Below are positions 42,937 through 51,723 of a stretch of 64,000 nt of DNA, piece after piece. Under the pieces are notes generated by a model that ran no database searches, was not told the origin of the DNA, and worked only from the letters and a program-made list of their open reading frames with translations. This DNA is from Streptomyces muensis (GTDB lineage: Bacteria > Actinomycetota > Actinomycetes > Streptomycetales > Streptomycetaceae), in the NCBI RefSeq assembly GCF_021474425.1, contig NZ_JAKEIP010000012.1:31965-95964 (forward strand), in the 5' to 3' direction. A program made the position numbers and the translations under genes. How positions within the stretch are numbered: the first letter of the stretch is position 1; each line of letters begins with the position of its first letter.

Positions 42937-44361
42937 ATGTCCGAAACCCCCGCTGTCTCACGCCGACTGCTCCTGGGCGGAGCCGTCGCCACCGGCGCGC
43001 TCGCGGCCGGGATGACCGCCGCGGCACCGGCCGCGTCCGCCGCTACCGGACCGGCGCCCGCCCGGCGTCCCGGGCAGAAGTCGATGATCGGCGTGCCGTT
43101 CGAGGTCCACAGAACCGTCCGCGTCGGCGTCATCGGCCTGGGCAACCGTGGCGGCGGCATGATCACGGGATGGGCGGCCGTACCGGGCTGCACCGTGACC
43201 GCCGTCTGCGACATCCGGGCCGACCGCGCGCGAAGCGCCGCCGACCGGCTGGAGAACAAGGGCGAGCCCCGCCCCGCCGAGTACGGCGGGTCAGCCGACT
43301 CCTACGCCCGGATGCTCAGGCGCGACGACATCGACCTGGTGTACGTCGCCACGCCCTGGGAGTTCCACCACGAGCACGGCAGGGCGGCGCTGCTCAGCGG
43401 CAGACACGCCGTGGTGGAGCTGCCCGTGGCCACCGAACTGCGCCAGCTCTGGGACCTCGTCGACACCTCCGAGCGCACCCGCAGGCACCTGCTCCTCTCC
43501 GAGAACTGCAGCTACGGCGGCAACGAGCTGGCCATGCTGCGGATGGCGCACGCCGGCGTGTTCGGGGACATCACCGACGGGCACGGCGGCTACTGCCACG
43601 ACCTGCGGGAACTCCTCTTCTCCGACACGTACTACACGGATTCCTGGCGGCGGCTGTGGCACACCCGCAGCACCGCGTCCCTGTACCCCATGCACGGGCT
43701 GGCCCCGATCGCGGCGGCCATGGACATCAACCGCGGCGACCGGATGACGACCCTGCGCGCCACCGCGACCGCGCCGAAGGGCCTGGCCGACTACCGCGAG
43801 CGCTTCATGCCCCGGGACCATCCGTCCTGGAAGGAGACGTACATCAACGGCGACCTGGTCACCTGCCTCATCGAGACGGAGCGGGGCCGGGTCATCCGGG
43901 CCGAGCACGAGGTGAGTTCGCCCCGCCCGTACAGCAGGATCAACACCCTCGCCGGCAGCCGCGGGATCGTCGAGGACTACGCCGGGCCCTCCCCGACCGG
44001 CGCACGCGTCTATCTGGAACCGGACCACGCCGGCCACACCTGGCGCGACTTCGCCGACTACCGCAAGGAGTACGACCACTGGCTGTGGCGGAAGGTCGGC
44101 GACGACGCGGCGAACAACGGCGGGCACGGCGGCATGGACTACGTCCTGCAGTGGCGCACCGTCCAGCTGATGCGCGCCGGACTGGTCCCCGACATCGACG
44201 TGTACGACTCGGCCGCCTGGTGCGCGGCGGTCCCGCTGAGCGCCGCGTCGCTGGCGAGGGACGGCCGCCCGGTCGAGATCCCCGATTTCACCCGCGGGGC
44301 CTGGGCCGGCAAACGTCCCGGGCTCGACTCCAGCCACACGGACATGCCGCCCGTCGGCTGA
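42937..44361 (+). CDS. Tat-exported Gfo/Idh/MocA-family protein, GH109-like (alpha-N-acetylgalactosaminidase family)
   Basis: 474 residues. The twin-arginine signal SRRLLLGGAVATGAL is at residues 8-22. The Rossmann domain begins VRVGVIGLGNRGGGMI; later come EFHHEHG, the YPMHGLAPIAAAM segment and HGGMDYV, which are characteristic of GH109 glycosidases that use a tightly bound NAD to cleave GalNAc by elimination. Tat export fits a protein folded with its cofactor. GAGGAGTG precedes the ATG. The true substrate may be another sugar. Confidence 0.87.
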   Translation: MSETPAVSRRLLLGGAVATGALAAGMTAAAPAASAATGPAPARRPGQKSMIGVPFEVHRTVRVGVIGLGNRGGGMITGWAAVPGCTVTAVCDIRADRARSAADRLENKGEPRPAEYGGSADSYARMLRRDDIDLVYVATPWEFHHEHGRAALLSGRHAVVELPVATELRQLWDLVDTSERTRRHLLLSENCSYGGNELAMLRMAHAGVFGDITDGHGGYCHDLRELLFSDTYYTDSWRRLWHTRSTASLYPMHGLAPIAAAMDINRGDRMTTLRATATAPKGLADYRERFMPRDHPSWKETYINGDLVTCLIETERGRVIRAEHEVSSPRPYSRINTLAGSRGIVEDYAGPSPTGARVYLEPDHAGHTWRDFADYRKEYDHWLWRKVGDDAANNGGHGGMDYVLQWRTVQLMRAGLVPDIDVYDSAAWCAAVPLSAASLARDGRPVEIPDFTRGAWAGKRPGLDSSHTDMPPVG

Positions 44362-44434
44362 GGGGCACCGCGCAGAAGCGGGCCGGGGGATTGTGGCGGT
44401 CCAGCCGGGGCATCCGGATGGCCTGGAGGTCTCG

Positions 44435-45271
44435 ATGGACACGGGTGTGTCGGCACGGACCGGACGTCTTCGGGCGCGGCGGGTGGCGCGGGGTTCGGTC
44501 GTCGAGGGTGCCGCCCGGGCCGGTCTCTCGGCCCGGGGTGTGATCTATCTGCTGGTCGGCGCCTTGGCGCTGCAGGTCGCCTTCGGCGACACGGGCGAGC
44601 AGGCCGACCGCGACGGGGCGCTGGCTGAACTGGCGCGGCAGCCGTTCGGCGCGGTGCTGCTGTGGGCACTGGGCGTCGGGCTTGTCGGCATGGCCCTGTG
44701 GCGGCTGTCCGAGGCGGTCTTCGGCTCGGTCGGGCAGGACGGCCGCAGTGCGCGCAAGCGGCTGGGGGCGGCGGTCCGGTTCGTGTTCTACGTCGTCGTC
44801 GCCTTCTCCGTGCTGTCGTTCGCGGCGAGCCAGGACGGCGGCGGTGGGTCCAGCGACCAGCGTTCCCGGGACGCCACCGCCGGGGCGCTGGAGGTCCCCG
44901 CCGGCCAGTGGCTGGTCGGCGCGGCGGGGATCGCCGTCATCGTGACCGGCGGCTGGATCGCCGTACGGGCGGTTCTGCGCAAGTACCACGACGAGCTGCG
45001 GCTCGGGCGGATGAGCCGCCGGACCCGGCGGCTGGTGGACGTCACCGGCGTGGTCGGCGGCGCCGCCCGCGGGCTGGTGTTCGCCGTGGCCGGAGTCTTC
45101 GCCGTCCGCGCGGCCGTCGACTACGAACCCGAACGGGCCAAGGGACTGGACGACACTCTCCGTACCTTCGCCGACACGCCTCTGGGCCCCTGGCTGCTGG
45201 CCTGCGTCGCGGCCGGGCTGGTGCTGTTCGGGGTGTTCTCCTTCGCCATGGCCCGCTGGCGGCGCGTCTGA
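44435..45271 (+). CDS. DUF1206 integral membrane protein
   Basis: 278 residues with six membrane helices arranged as three repeated pairs, each beginning with an RGVIYLLVG-like or ARGLVFAVAG-like segment (residues near 35, 115 and 215). That three-fold pattern is the definition of DUF1206; function is not known. The internal ATG at 44435 is chosen because CTGGAGG lies seven bases before it; the in-frame upstream ATG at 44393 has none. Confidence 0.87.
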   Translation: MDTGVSARTGRLRARRVARGSVVEGAARAGLSARGVIYLLVGALALQVAFGDTGEQADRDGALAELARQPFGAVLLWALGVGLVGMALWRLSEAVFGSVGQDGRSARKRLGAAVRFVFYVVVAFSVLSFAASQDGGGGSSDQRSRDATAGALEVPAGQWLVGAAGIAVIVTGGWIAVRAVLRKYHDELRLGRMSRRTRRLVDVTGVVGGAARGLVFAVAGVFAVRAAVDYEPERAKGLDDTLRTFADTPLGPWLLACVAAGLVLFGVFSFAMARWRRV

Positions 45272-45299
45272 GTCGCGCCTGGTGGGGAACACGAAGCGG

Positions 45300-45752
45300 A
45301 TGAGCGATTCCGAGATTCCGCATGGCGACGGCCGGGCGCATGGTGACGGCCGGGCCGTGGACGTGTACCTGGACCTCCTGCGCATCCGGATGGACACGGA
45401 GGACTACCGCCTCCTGCTGCGCGCGGTGGAACCGGTCCTGAAGGCGATCGAAGAGGAACGCCTCTCCAGTCACGACCTCGCGCTCGACACGGGGGCCGCC
45501 GACGAGCTGCCCCAGGAGGTCCGTGACGAGGCCGCCCTCGTCATCGCCACCGCCGTCACCGGCCGCCTGGACAACGAAGTGATCGAGATCGACGTCGAGG
45601 AGACCGGTCCGGTCAGGATCGTCACCGACGCCACCACCGCCTCCGACCCCGCCCGGCTCGGCGAGATCGCCGACTACATCAGAGAACGGCACCGGCAGAC
45701 CGAGGAACTCCGGGGCATCGCCGAGGTGAGCGGACTGCCCACCGACTTCTGA
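45300..45752 (+). CDS. Conserved hypothetical protein, acidic, cytoplasmic
   Basis: 150 residues, rich in Glu and Asp, without membrane helices or signal. Visible parts: a helical segment VYLDLLRIRMDTEDYRLLLR, then ALVIATAVTGRLDNEVIEID and a C-terminal helix. I do not recognise the family. GTG 45282 in frame is an alternative start. It follows the DUF1206 gene by 28 bases and ends just before a strong terminator. Confidence 0.65.
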   Translation: MSDSEIPHGDGRAHGDGRAVDVYLDLLRIRMDTEDYRLLLRAVEPVLKAIEEERLSSHDLALDTGAADELPQEVRDEAALVIATAVTGRLDNEVIEIDVEETGPVRIVTDATTASDPARLGEIADYIRERHRQTEELRGIAEVSGLPTDF

Positions 45753-45774
45753 CCGCCGAAGCCCCGCTCCACAG

Positions 45775-45827
45775 CGCCGAGCCCGAGGCCGCCAGGGTGA
45801 GCCCCTCCGGTGGCCTCGGGCTCGGCG
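45775..45827 (+). terminator. Rho-independent-type hairpin
   Basis: A perfect 16-bp stem: CGCCGAGCCCGAGGCC (45775-45790) pairs with 45812-45827 around a 21-base loop, 22 bases after the stop at 45752. No U-tract follows, as usual in Streptomyces. It ends the DUF1206/hypothetical transcript. Confidence 0.85.
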
Positions 45828-46105
45828 TGTCCGCGCCCATCTCCTCCGGCCGACCACCCGCTCACGGTTTTCCGGCCATTTCACAGCACCGGCACCTCGG
45901 CCATCCCTTCGGCCGACGATCAGAAAGAAATACCTCTCACCTCCTCGACCCCACGACCCGGCCGACCTATCAGGCCACTGATTGAATAGGCAATGGGGTC
46001 CGAATTCCAGTGCCGGAACAGAATTCGGCTCTAGCCTCCTGAGACGACAGCGACAAGGCGGGTACTTCGAGGCATCGAACACCGCGAACAGAAGGGAGTC
46101 GCACC
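45828..46105 (+). promoter_or_regulatory. Leader and control region of the protease inhibitor gene
   Basis: Together with the terminator this fills the 353-base gap 45753-46105; no gene is present. The sequence is AT-richer than its surroundings from about 45920. A perfect inverted repeat CCGAATTC (46000-46007) / GAATTCGG (46021-46028) with a 13-base loop lies about 78 bases before the start codon, a possible operator or mRNA hairpin. Confidence 0.5.
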
Positions 46106-46549
46106 ATGCGACCAATGACGCGCCGGGCAATGACAGGAGCACTGCTGGCCACGGCACTGGCGGGTTCCACGAGCATGCCCGCGCACAGTGCGCCCGCCGC
46201 CCCCGCCTCGCTGTACGCCCCGTCGGCGCTGGTCATGACCACCGGCCACGGGGAGAAGGCCGCGACCACGACGCCGGAGCGCGCCGTGACGGTGAACTGC
46301 GCGTACACCACTTCGGGAACGCACCCCGATCCGCGGCAGGCCTGTGCGGACCTGGACCGTGTGAACGGGGATCTCGACCGCTTGGCCACCCTCCGCGGGA
46401 ATGACGCGGGGCAACCCTGCACCAGGGAATACAACCCCATTGTCGTCACGGTTCAAGGGGTATGGCGTGGTACACGGATAAACTACGAGCACACCTTCGC
46501 CAATCCCTGCATCAAGGAAACTCAGGGGGCCGCGGCATTTGCCTTCTGA
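46106..46549 (+). CDS. sti: Streptomyces subtilisin inhibitor (SSI) family protease inhibitor
   Basis: 147 residues. The signal peptide (MTRRAMTGALLATALAGST) ends near AHSA. The mature protein has SLYAPSALVMTTGHGE, ASGTHP-like TSGTHPDPRQAC, CTREYNPIVVTVQGVW and YEHTFANPC, the SSI fold with two disulfides. Aligned with SSI, whose reactive bond follows Met73, the P1 residue here is Arg in CTR-EYNP, predicting inhibition of trypsin-like proteases. Such inhibitors control extracellular proteases during aerial growth. AAGGGAG lies before the ATG. Confidence 0.95.
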   Translation: MRPMTRRAMTGALLATALAGSTSMPAHSAPAAPASLYAPSALVMTTGHGEKAATTTPERAVTVNCAYTTSGTHPDPRQACADLDRVNGDLDRLATLRGNDAGQPCTREYNPIVVTVQGVWRGTRINYEHTFANPCIKETQGAAAFAF

Positions 46550-46599
46550 GCGACAACAAGGGCGGGGCGCACACGGACGGGCGGCCCGCCCCTTCCGGG

Positions 46600-47244
46600 T
46601 CACGGCAGGAGGCGTCGCTCCTTCGCCACCGCCACGGCGCCCGCGCGCGTGTCGACGCCGAGCTTGTCGTAGATGCGCCGCAGATGGGTCTTGACCGTGG
46701 CCTCGCTGATGTACAGGGCGCGGGCGATGTCGCGGTTGCCGATGCCCCGGGCCAGCTGGGCGAGGATGTCGCGTTCGCGGTCGGTGAGGGTGGGGCGGGG
46801 TCGGCGCAGGTTGGCCATGACACGGCCGGCGACCGGTGCCGACAGGGCGGTACGGCCCTCGGCGGCGGCGTGGATCGCGGCGAAGAGCTCGTCGGGGCGT
46901 TCGGCCTTGAGCAGATAGCCGGTGGCGCCCGCCTCGATGGCGCGGGTGATGTCGGCGTCGGTGTCGTACGTGGTCAGCACCAGGACGTGGGTCGCGGATC
47001 CGGGGGCGGCGGTGAGGCGGCGGGTGGTCTCCACGCCGTCGATGCCCTCGCCGAGCTGCAGGTCCATCAGTACGACGTCCGGGGTGAGCTTCGCGGCCAG
47101 CGCGAGCGCCTCCTCGCCGGTGCCGGCCTCGCCGACGACCTCGATGCCCTGGGCACTGTCGAGCAGGGCGCGCAGTCCGGCCCGTACGACGGCGTGGTCG
47201 TCGCAGACCAGGATCCGCACGGGAGCGGCGCGGTCGGGGGTCAT
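46600..47244 (-). CDS. senR: NarL-family response regulator, SenR-like
   Basis: 214 residues. The receiver has CDDHAVVRAG and phosphoacceptor Asp61 in DVVLMDLQLGEG; the LuxR-type helix-turn-helix is LTDRERDILAQLARGIGNRD and ISEATVKTHLRRIYDKLGVD. It is coupled by ATGA to the kinase gene and lies with an hbpS gene, the arrangement of the HbpS-SenS-SenR system. There SenR activates catalase-peroxidase and related redox genes in response to heme and oxidative stress. Confidence 0.88.
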   Translation of the reverse strand: MTPDRAAPVRILVCDDHAVVRAGLRALLDSAQGIEVVGEAGTGEEALALAAKLTPDVVLMDLQLGEGIDGVETTRRLTAAPGSATHVLVLTTYDTDADITRAIEAGATGYLLKAERPDELFAAIHAAAEGRTALSAPVAGRVMANLRRPRPTLTDRERDILAQLARGIGNRDIARALYISEATVKTHLRRIYDKLGVDTRAGAVAVAKERRLLP

Positions 47245-48464
47245 CGATGCGCCTCCAGGGGGACGGCGGCGGACAGGACGGTGCCCTCGCCGGGGGCTGA
47301 CTCGACGGTCAGGGTGCCGCCGAGGGCGCGCAGCCGGGCCCGCATCGCGGGCAGGCCGTGGCCGCGTTCCGTGCCGGGGGCGTCGGGCAGCGCGGTGGGG
47401 TCGAAGCCGTCGCCGTCGTCGGTGACATCGAGTACGACGGTGTCGTCGAGGAGTGTGAGGGTGAGGGCGGCGTGGTCGGCGCCGGCGTGTTCGCGGACGT
47501 TGGCGAGGGCGCCCTGGGCGATGCGCAGCAGGGCGGACTGGACCCGGTCGGGCAGTTCGGGGAGGCGGCCGTCGTCGTCGATGTGGACGCGTACGGCGAG
47601 TTGCCCGCCGGAACCGGGTCCGGAGCCGGACTCCCGTGCGGCCAGGGCGCGCAGGGCCTGTGCGAGGCCGCCGCCGCGGGCGAGGTCGGCGGGGGCCAGG
47701 TCGTGCACGAAGCGCCGGGCCTCCGTGAGGTTGTGCTCCGCGACGGACGCGGCGGTGCGGACATGGGCGCGGGCCTTGTCCGGTTCGGTGTCCCACACCC
47801 GGTCCGCCGCCTGGAGCAGCATCCGCTGGCTGGACAGGCCCTGGGCGAGCGTGTCGTGGATCTCCATGGACAGCCGCTGGCGTTCGGCGAGGGTGCCCTC
47901 GCGGCGTTCGGCGGCGGCGAGCTCGTGCCGGGTGCGGATCAGGTCGTCGATCAGGACGCGCTGGCGTGCGGTGTGCCGTTCCATCTGCAGGAAGACGGCG
48001 GTGGCGAGGGCGGCGACGGCGGGCGGGGCGAGCACCAGGTTCGGGTCGAAACGGCCCGCGAGCTGCACCTGTGCGGCGACGACGAACACGGTCAGGAGCG
48101 CCACGAGCGCGAGGGCGGCGCGCGGCGGCAGGGTGCGCAGGCCGGTGTAGAACAGGGGCACCGCGCACCAGGCGAAGCTGGGGGCGAGCACGACCAGGAT
48201 CATCCACACCACGACGACCGACGCCAGCCAGGCCGTGTGCCGTCGGCGGGGGCGCGGGCCCGGGTCACCGGCCCTGGGGCCGAGCAGGTGCAGGACGGTG
48301 AGGACGGCGCACAGCGCGATGATCCAGGGCGTGCGCGGTTCGCCGGGGTGGCGCAGCAGGAACCGGGCGAGCGCTCCGCCGAGCAGCAGGAAGAACGCCG
48401 CGTGCATCACGGCGCCGAGCCACCGGGTCTCCACGGTGTCCGGTTCGTACGACCGGTTTCCCAT
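47241..48464 (-). CDS. senS: Sensor histidine kinase, SenS-like
   Basis: 407 residues. Five membrane helices occupy residues about 18-160, followed by a HisKA_3 domain with His203 in LSMEIHDTLAQGLSS and a HATPase domain ending DGFDPTAL ... GHGLPAMRARL. Helix number and the place of the histidine fit the kinase SenS. In the known system extracellular HbpS binds and modulates SenS. ATG 48464 is preceded by AAGGGAGG; an upstream in-frame ATG at 48518 lacks one. Confidence 0.88.
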   Translation of the reverse strand: MGNRSYEPDTVETRWLGAVMHAAFFLLLGGALARFLLRHPGEPRTPWIIALCAVLTVLHLLGPRAGDPGPRPRRRHTAWLASVVVVWMILVVLAPSFAWCAVPLFYTGLRTLPPRAALALVALLTVFVVAAQVQLAGRFDPNLVLAPPAVAALATAVFLQMERHTARQRVLIDDLIRTRHELAAAERREGTLAERQRLSMEIHDTLAQGLSSQRMLLQAADRVWDTEPDKARAHVRTAASVAEHNLTEARRFVHDLAPADLARGGGLAQALRALAARESGSGPGSGGQLAVRVHIDDDGRLPELPDRVQSALLRIAQGALANVREHAGADHAALTLTLLDDTVVLDVTDDGDGFDPTALPDAPGTERGHGLPAMRARLRALGGTLTVESAPGEGTVLSAAVPLEAHR

Positions 48465-48698
48465 ACGGGGTCGCCTCCCTTCCGGCTCGCGCGCTCTGAA
48501 CTGGGCAAACACCTCCATTGTGGCCCGGTCCGAGGGCCGGGCAGGTCAACCGATCGGATGACACCACTGTCGTCCGTCGCGCGATCGGGAGGCAGCCGGA
48601 ACGTCGACCGTCGGGGCCCGGTTCCGGGCCGAGGGTGGAGAGCGGACGAAGCGGGGCGGCAACCGGGCCGCCCGCCCACCGAAGGAGTCGACCGACCC
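48465..48698. promoter_or_regulatory. Divergent control region between senS and hbpS
   Basis: 234 bases without a gene. In the characterised system both units are controlled from here, with SenR binding upstream of hbpS. The motif CGATCGG occurs twice (CCGATCGGATG around 48550 and GCGATCGGGAG around 48583) and could be part of such a site; this is a guess. Confidence 0.4.
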
Positions 48699-49265
48699 AT
48701 GAACCGAGTGCACAAGAACCTCTCCCGCCGTGCCCGCGTCGCCACGGGCGGTGCCGTGCTCGCCGTCGTCGCCCTGGCCGGCTTCGGCGCGGTGTCCGCG
48801 AACGCCTCGGCGCCCGCCACGACGTCCGCCGCCACCTCGGCCGTCGCCCCGGACCGGGCCACCACCACCTCCACCCACCTGACGATCGACGCCGCCACCA
48901 AGGCCGCGCGGGCCGCGCTCGACGCCGCCGAGAAGGAGAACCAGCGCGTCACGGTCGCCGTCGTCGACCGCAACGGCAACACGATCGTCACCCTGCGCGG
49001 CGACGGCGCCGGCCCCCAGTCGTACGAGTCCGCCGAGCGCAAGGCGTTCACCGCGGTCGCCTGGAACGCCCCCACCTCCCAGCTGGCCGAGCGCCTGGAG
49101 CAGGCCCCGAACCTGAAGGACATCCCCGGCACCCTGTTCCTGGCGGGCGGCGTCCCGGTCACCGCCGACAAGGCGCCGATCGCCGGCATCGGTGTCGCGG
49201 GCGCACCGTCCGGCGCGCTGGACGAGAAGTTCGCGCAGGCGGGGGCGGACGCGGTCGCTCGCTAG
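48699..49265 (+). CDS. hbpS: Extracellular heme-binding sensor HbpS (GlcG/DUF336 fold)
   Basis: 188 residues. An export signal (NLSRRARVATGGAVLAVVALAG) starts the protein. The GlcG/HbpS domain has THLTIDAATKAARAALDAAE, VAVVDRNGNTIVTLRGDGAG, PQSYESAERKAFTAVAWNAP and IPGTLFLAGGVPV, very close to what I know of S. reticuli HbpS. HbpS forms an octamer, binds heme and iron, and controls the SenS kinase at the cell surface. It is divergent from senS-senR. GGAG is 11 bases before the ATG. Confidence 0.93.
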   Translation: MNRVHKNLSRRARVATGGAVLAVVALAGFGAVSANASAPATTSAATSAVAPDRATTTSTHLTIDAATKAARAALDAAEKENQRVTVAVVDRNGNTIVTLRGDGAGPQSYESAERKAFTAVAWNAPTSQLAERLEQAPNLKDIPGTLFLAGGVPVTADKAPIAGIGVAGAPSGALDEKFAQAGADAVAR

Positions 49266-49283
49266 TCGTCCGGCGCGCCCGGG

Positions 49284-49880
49284 TCAGCCGGTGCCCAGGG
49301 CCGTGAGGAGGCGGGCGCAGCGGGCCATCATCTGGGCCGTGCTCTGGTCCGGGTGTTCGAACCACCAGCGCATGACGGCGGTGACGGCGTGCTGCCACAC
49401 GTGGTTGAGGAGTTCATGGTCGAGCGGGTCGTCGTCTCCGGCTCCGGCCAGCAACTGCGCGGCACCGGCGGCGCCCATGGCGGCGAGGCGCTCGCGGTAG
49501 AGGTTGACGGCCTCGCGCGTCTCGCCGGCCGGCGGGAGAGCGGGGTCGTAGAGGACGGACCAGGCGTACCGGCAGTGCTCGACCGCGGTGAAGAGCGCCG
49601 TGAGGGTGTCGACGGCGTGCCCGGTCGATCCGCTGCGGGACCGGGCGGCGGCCACGGAGTCCACCAGCAGGGCGCCGACATGGTGGACGCAGGCGACGTA
49701 CAGGCCGTCCTTGGAGTCGAAGTAGGTGTAGATCAGCGGCTTGGAGATGCCGGCGCGCAGGGCGACGGCGGCGACGGACACGCCCGCGTAGCCGTTTCTG
49801 CCGAACTCCTCCACCGCCACGTCGATGATCTGCCGCTCCCGGTCGGCGCGGGAGACACCTTTGGTTCCGGCCTTGCCCAT
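49284..49880 (-). CDS. TetR-family transcriptional regulator
   Basis: 198 residues. The helix-turn-helix domain reads RQIIDVAVEEFGRNGYAGVS, VAAVALRAGISKPLIYTYFD. The C-terminal ligand region is of the TetR_C_33/lipid-responsive sort. Start ATG 49880; ATG 49898 is in frame upstream. It is divergent from the AGPS-like oxidase, and repeated GATCGGTC motifs lie between them, so it probably represses that gene. Confidence 0.9.
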   Translation of the reverse strand: MGKAGTKGVSRADRERQIIDVAVEEFGRNGYAGVSVAAVALRAGISKPLIYTYFDSKDGLYVACVHHVGALLVDSVAAARSRSGSTGHAVDTLTALFTAVEHCRYAWSVLYDPALPPAGETREAVNLYRERLAAMGAAGAAQLLAGAGDDDPLDHELLNHVWQHAVTAVMRWWFEHPDQSTAQMMARCARLLTALGTG

Positions 49881-49923
49881 GTGACGCATCCTAGCCAACG
49901 ATATGACCCGACGGTAATTTACT

Positions 49924-49972
49924 GATCGGTCAATTCAGGGGATCGGTCGATGCAGGGAGATCGGTCGATGCA
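49924..49972. repeat. Three direct GATCGGTC repeats in a divergent promoter
   Basis: GATCGGTC occurs at 49924-49931, 49941-49948 and 49959-49966, spaced 17 and 18 bases apart. The last two extend to GATCGGTCGATGCA. The spacing, under two helical turns, places all on nearly one face of the DNA. Location between TetR and AGPS genes makes this a candidate cooperative operator. Confidence 0.6.
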
Positions 49973-50013
49973 ACCGGATGCGACCCCGACGGACGGCAAG
50001 GAGAGCGGGCGGC

Positions 50014-51609
50014 ATGACGCGATCGTGGTGGGGCTGGGGCAACGTCGAGGACGCGGTGGGCGGTGCGGAGCTGGACGCGTTGCTGGGGCGGGTGCGGGCG
50101 GTGATGCCGGGCGAGCTGACGGATCACGAGCCGCCGGGCATCGCCTCGCTCGATCTGCCCCGTCCGCGGGCCACACCCCCGGCCTCGCTCGCCGACCTGT
50201 GTTCCGTCGACCCGGCCGACCGGGCCGCGCACGCACACGGCAAGGCGTTCCGGGACGTGGTGCGCAATCTGCAGGGGGACCTGCGCCACGTACCAGACCT
50301 GGTCGCGCGGCCCCGCGACGAGCGTGACGTGACCGACCTGCTCGACTGGTGCGCGGGTGAGGGCATCGCGGTGATCCCGTTCGGCGGTGGGAGTTCGGTG
50401 GTCGGCGGTGTGGAGGCGCGGTGCGACGACCACCCCGCCGTGGTCACCATCGACCTCGAGCGCCTGAACAGGGTCCTGGAGATCGACACCACCAGCCGGG
50501 CCGCGCGCATCCAGGCGGGCGTGTACGGCCCGCACCTGGAGGGCCAGCTGAGGCCGCACGGCCTGACGCTGCGCCACTTCCCGCAGTCCTTCGAGTTCTC
50601 CACGCTGGGCGGCTGGCTCGCCACCCGGGCGGGCGGGCACTACGCGACGCTCTACACGCACATCGACGACCTGCTCGAATCGATGCGCGTCGTGACGCCC
50701 GTCGGCGTCAGCGAGTCGCGCCGGCTGCCGGGCTCGGGCGCCGGACCGTCGCCCGACCGGCTCTTCCTGGGCAGCGAGGGAACGCTGGGGATCATCACCG
50801 AGGCATGGATGCGGCTGCGGGAGCGTCCACGTCGGCGCGCCGGAACGGCCGTGCGGTTCAGCGACTACGGGTCGGCGGTGGCGGCCACCCGGGCCGTCGC
50901 GCAGAGCGGACTGAACCCGGCGAACTGCCGTCTGCTCGACGCGACCGAGGCGCTGATCAACACGGGGGTGAGCGTCGGCGGCGGGGTCCTCGTCCTCGGC
51001 TTCGAGTCGGCGGACCATCCGGTGCGGGCGAGCCTGGAGCGCGCGGTGGAACTGTGCCGGGACCACGGCGGCGAGCCCTCCGCCGACGCCGGCGACTCCG
51101 CTGGGGAGTCGGACGGCGACGCGCGAGGTGGCTCCACCGCCGAGACATGGCGTTCGTCGTTCCTGCGGATGCCGTACCAGCGGGACGCGCTGGCTCGTCA
51201 CTCGGTGATCGCCGAGACCTTCGAGACGGCCTGCACCTGGGACAGGTTCGACGCACTGCACCAGGCGGTCACCGAGGCGGCGCGACGGGCCGTCGACGAG
51301 GTCGCCGGGAGCGGGGTGGTCGCGTGCCGGTTCACCCACGTCTACCCGGACGGCCCGGCACCGTACTTCAGCGTGTACGCGCCCGGTCGCTGGGGCGACA
51401 TCGTCGGCCAGTGGGACCTGATCAAGGCCGCGGTGTCCGAGGCGATCGTGGCGAACGGCGGCACGATCACCCATCACCACGCGGTCGGCCGCGACCACCG
51501 GCCCTGGTACGACCGCCAGCGCCCCGCCCCCTTCGCCGCCGCCCTCACCGCCGCCAAGTCCGCCCTCGACCCGGCCGGGGTTCTCAATCCCGGGGTACTG
51601 CTGCCGTAG
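50014..51609 (+). CDS. FAD-linked oxidase, alkyldihydroxyacetonephosphate synthase-like
   Basis: 531 residues. The PCMH FAD domain has VIPFGGGSSVVGGVE, LRHFPQSFEFSTLGGWLATRAGGHYATLYTHIDD cut in two by conserved glycine, and LFLGSEGTLGIITEAWMRL; the C-terminal cap has FTHVYPDG and the triple histidine THHHAVGRDH. That combination is the AGPS family, which replaces the acyl chain of acyl-dihydroxyacetone phosphate with an alkyl chain to make ether lipids. In bacteria the substrate is not certain. ATG 50014 follows AAGGAGAG. Confidence 0.88.
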   Translation: MTRSWWGWGNVEDAVGGAELDALLGRVRAVMPGELTDHEPPGIASLDLPRPRATPPASLADLCSVDPADRAAHAHGKAFRDVVRNLQGDLRHVPDLVARPRDERDVTDLLDWCAGEGIAVIPFGGGSSVVGGVEARCDDHPAVVTIDLERLNRVLEIDTTSRAARIQAGVYGPHLEGQLRPHGLTLRHFPQSFEFSTLGGWLATRAGGHYATLYTHIDDLLESMRVVTPVGVSESRRLPGSGAGPSPDRLFLGSEGTLGIITEAWMRLRERPRRRAGTAVRFSDYGSAVAATRAVAQSGLNPANCRLLDATEALINTGVSVGGGVLVLGFESADHPVRASLERAVELCRDHGGEPSADAGDSAGESDGDARGGSTAETWRSSFLRMPYQRDALARHSVIAETFETACTWDRFDALHQAVTEAARRAVDEVAGSGVVACRFTHVYPDGPAPYFSVYAPGRWGDIVGQWDLIKAAVSEAIVANGGTITHHHAVGRDHRPWYDRQRPAPFAAALTAAKSALDPAGVLNPGVLLP

Positions 51610-51723
51610 CCACCCCACGCGCACGCCCACGCCTTGAATGCCGCATATGTCGCGTGACTGGGGAAACCCGGACGGGAGTCGATGACGCACGGGGTCGTTG
51701 ACGACGCGCGGAGGGAGTGGGCA

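Noticed and set aside
49924..49972. Short direct repeats as a CRISPR array
   Set aside because: Repeats are only 8-14 bases with 3-9 base gaps, and no cas genes are present; an operator is far more likely.
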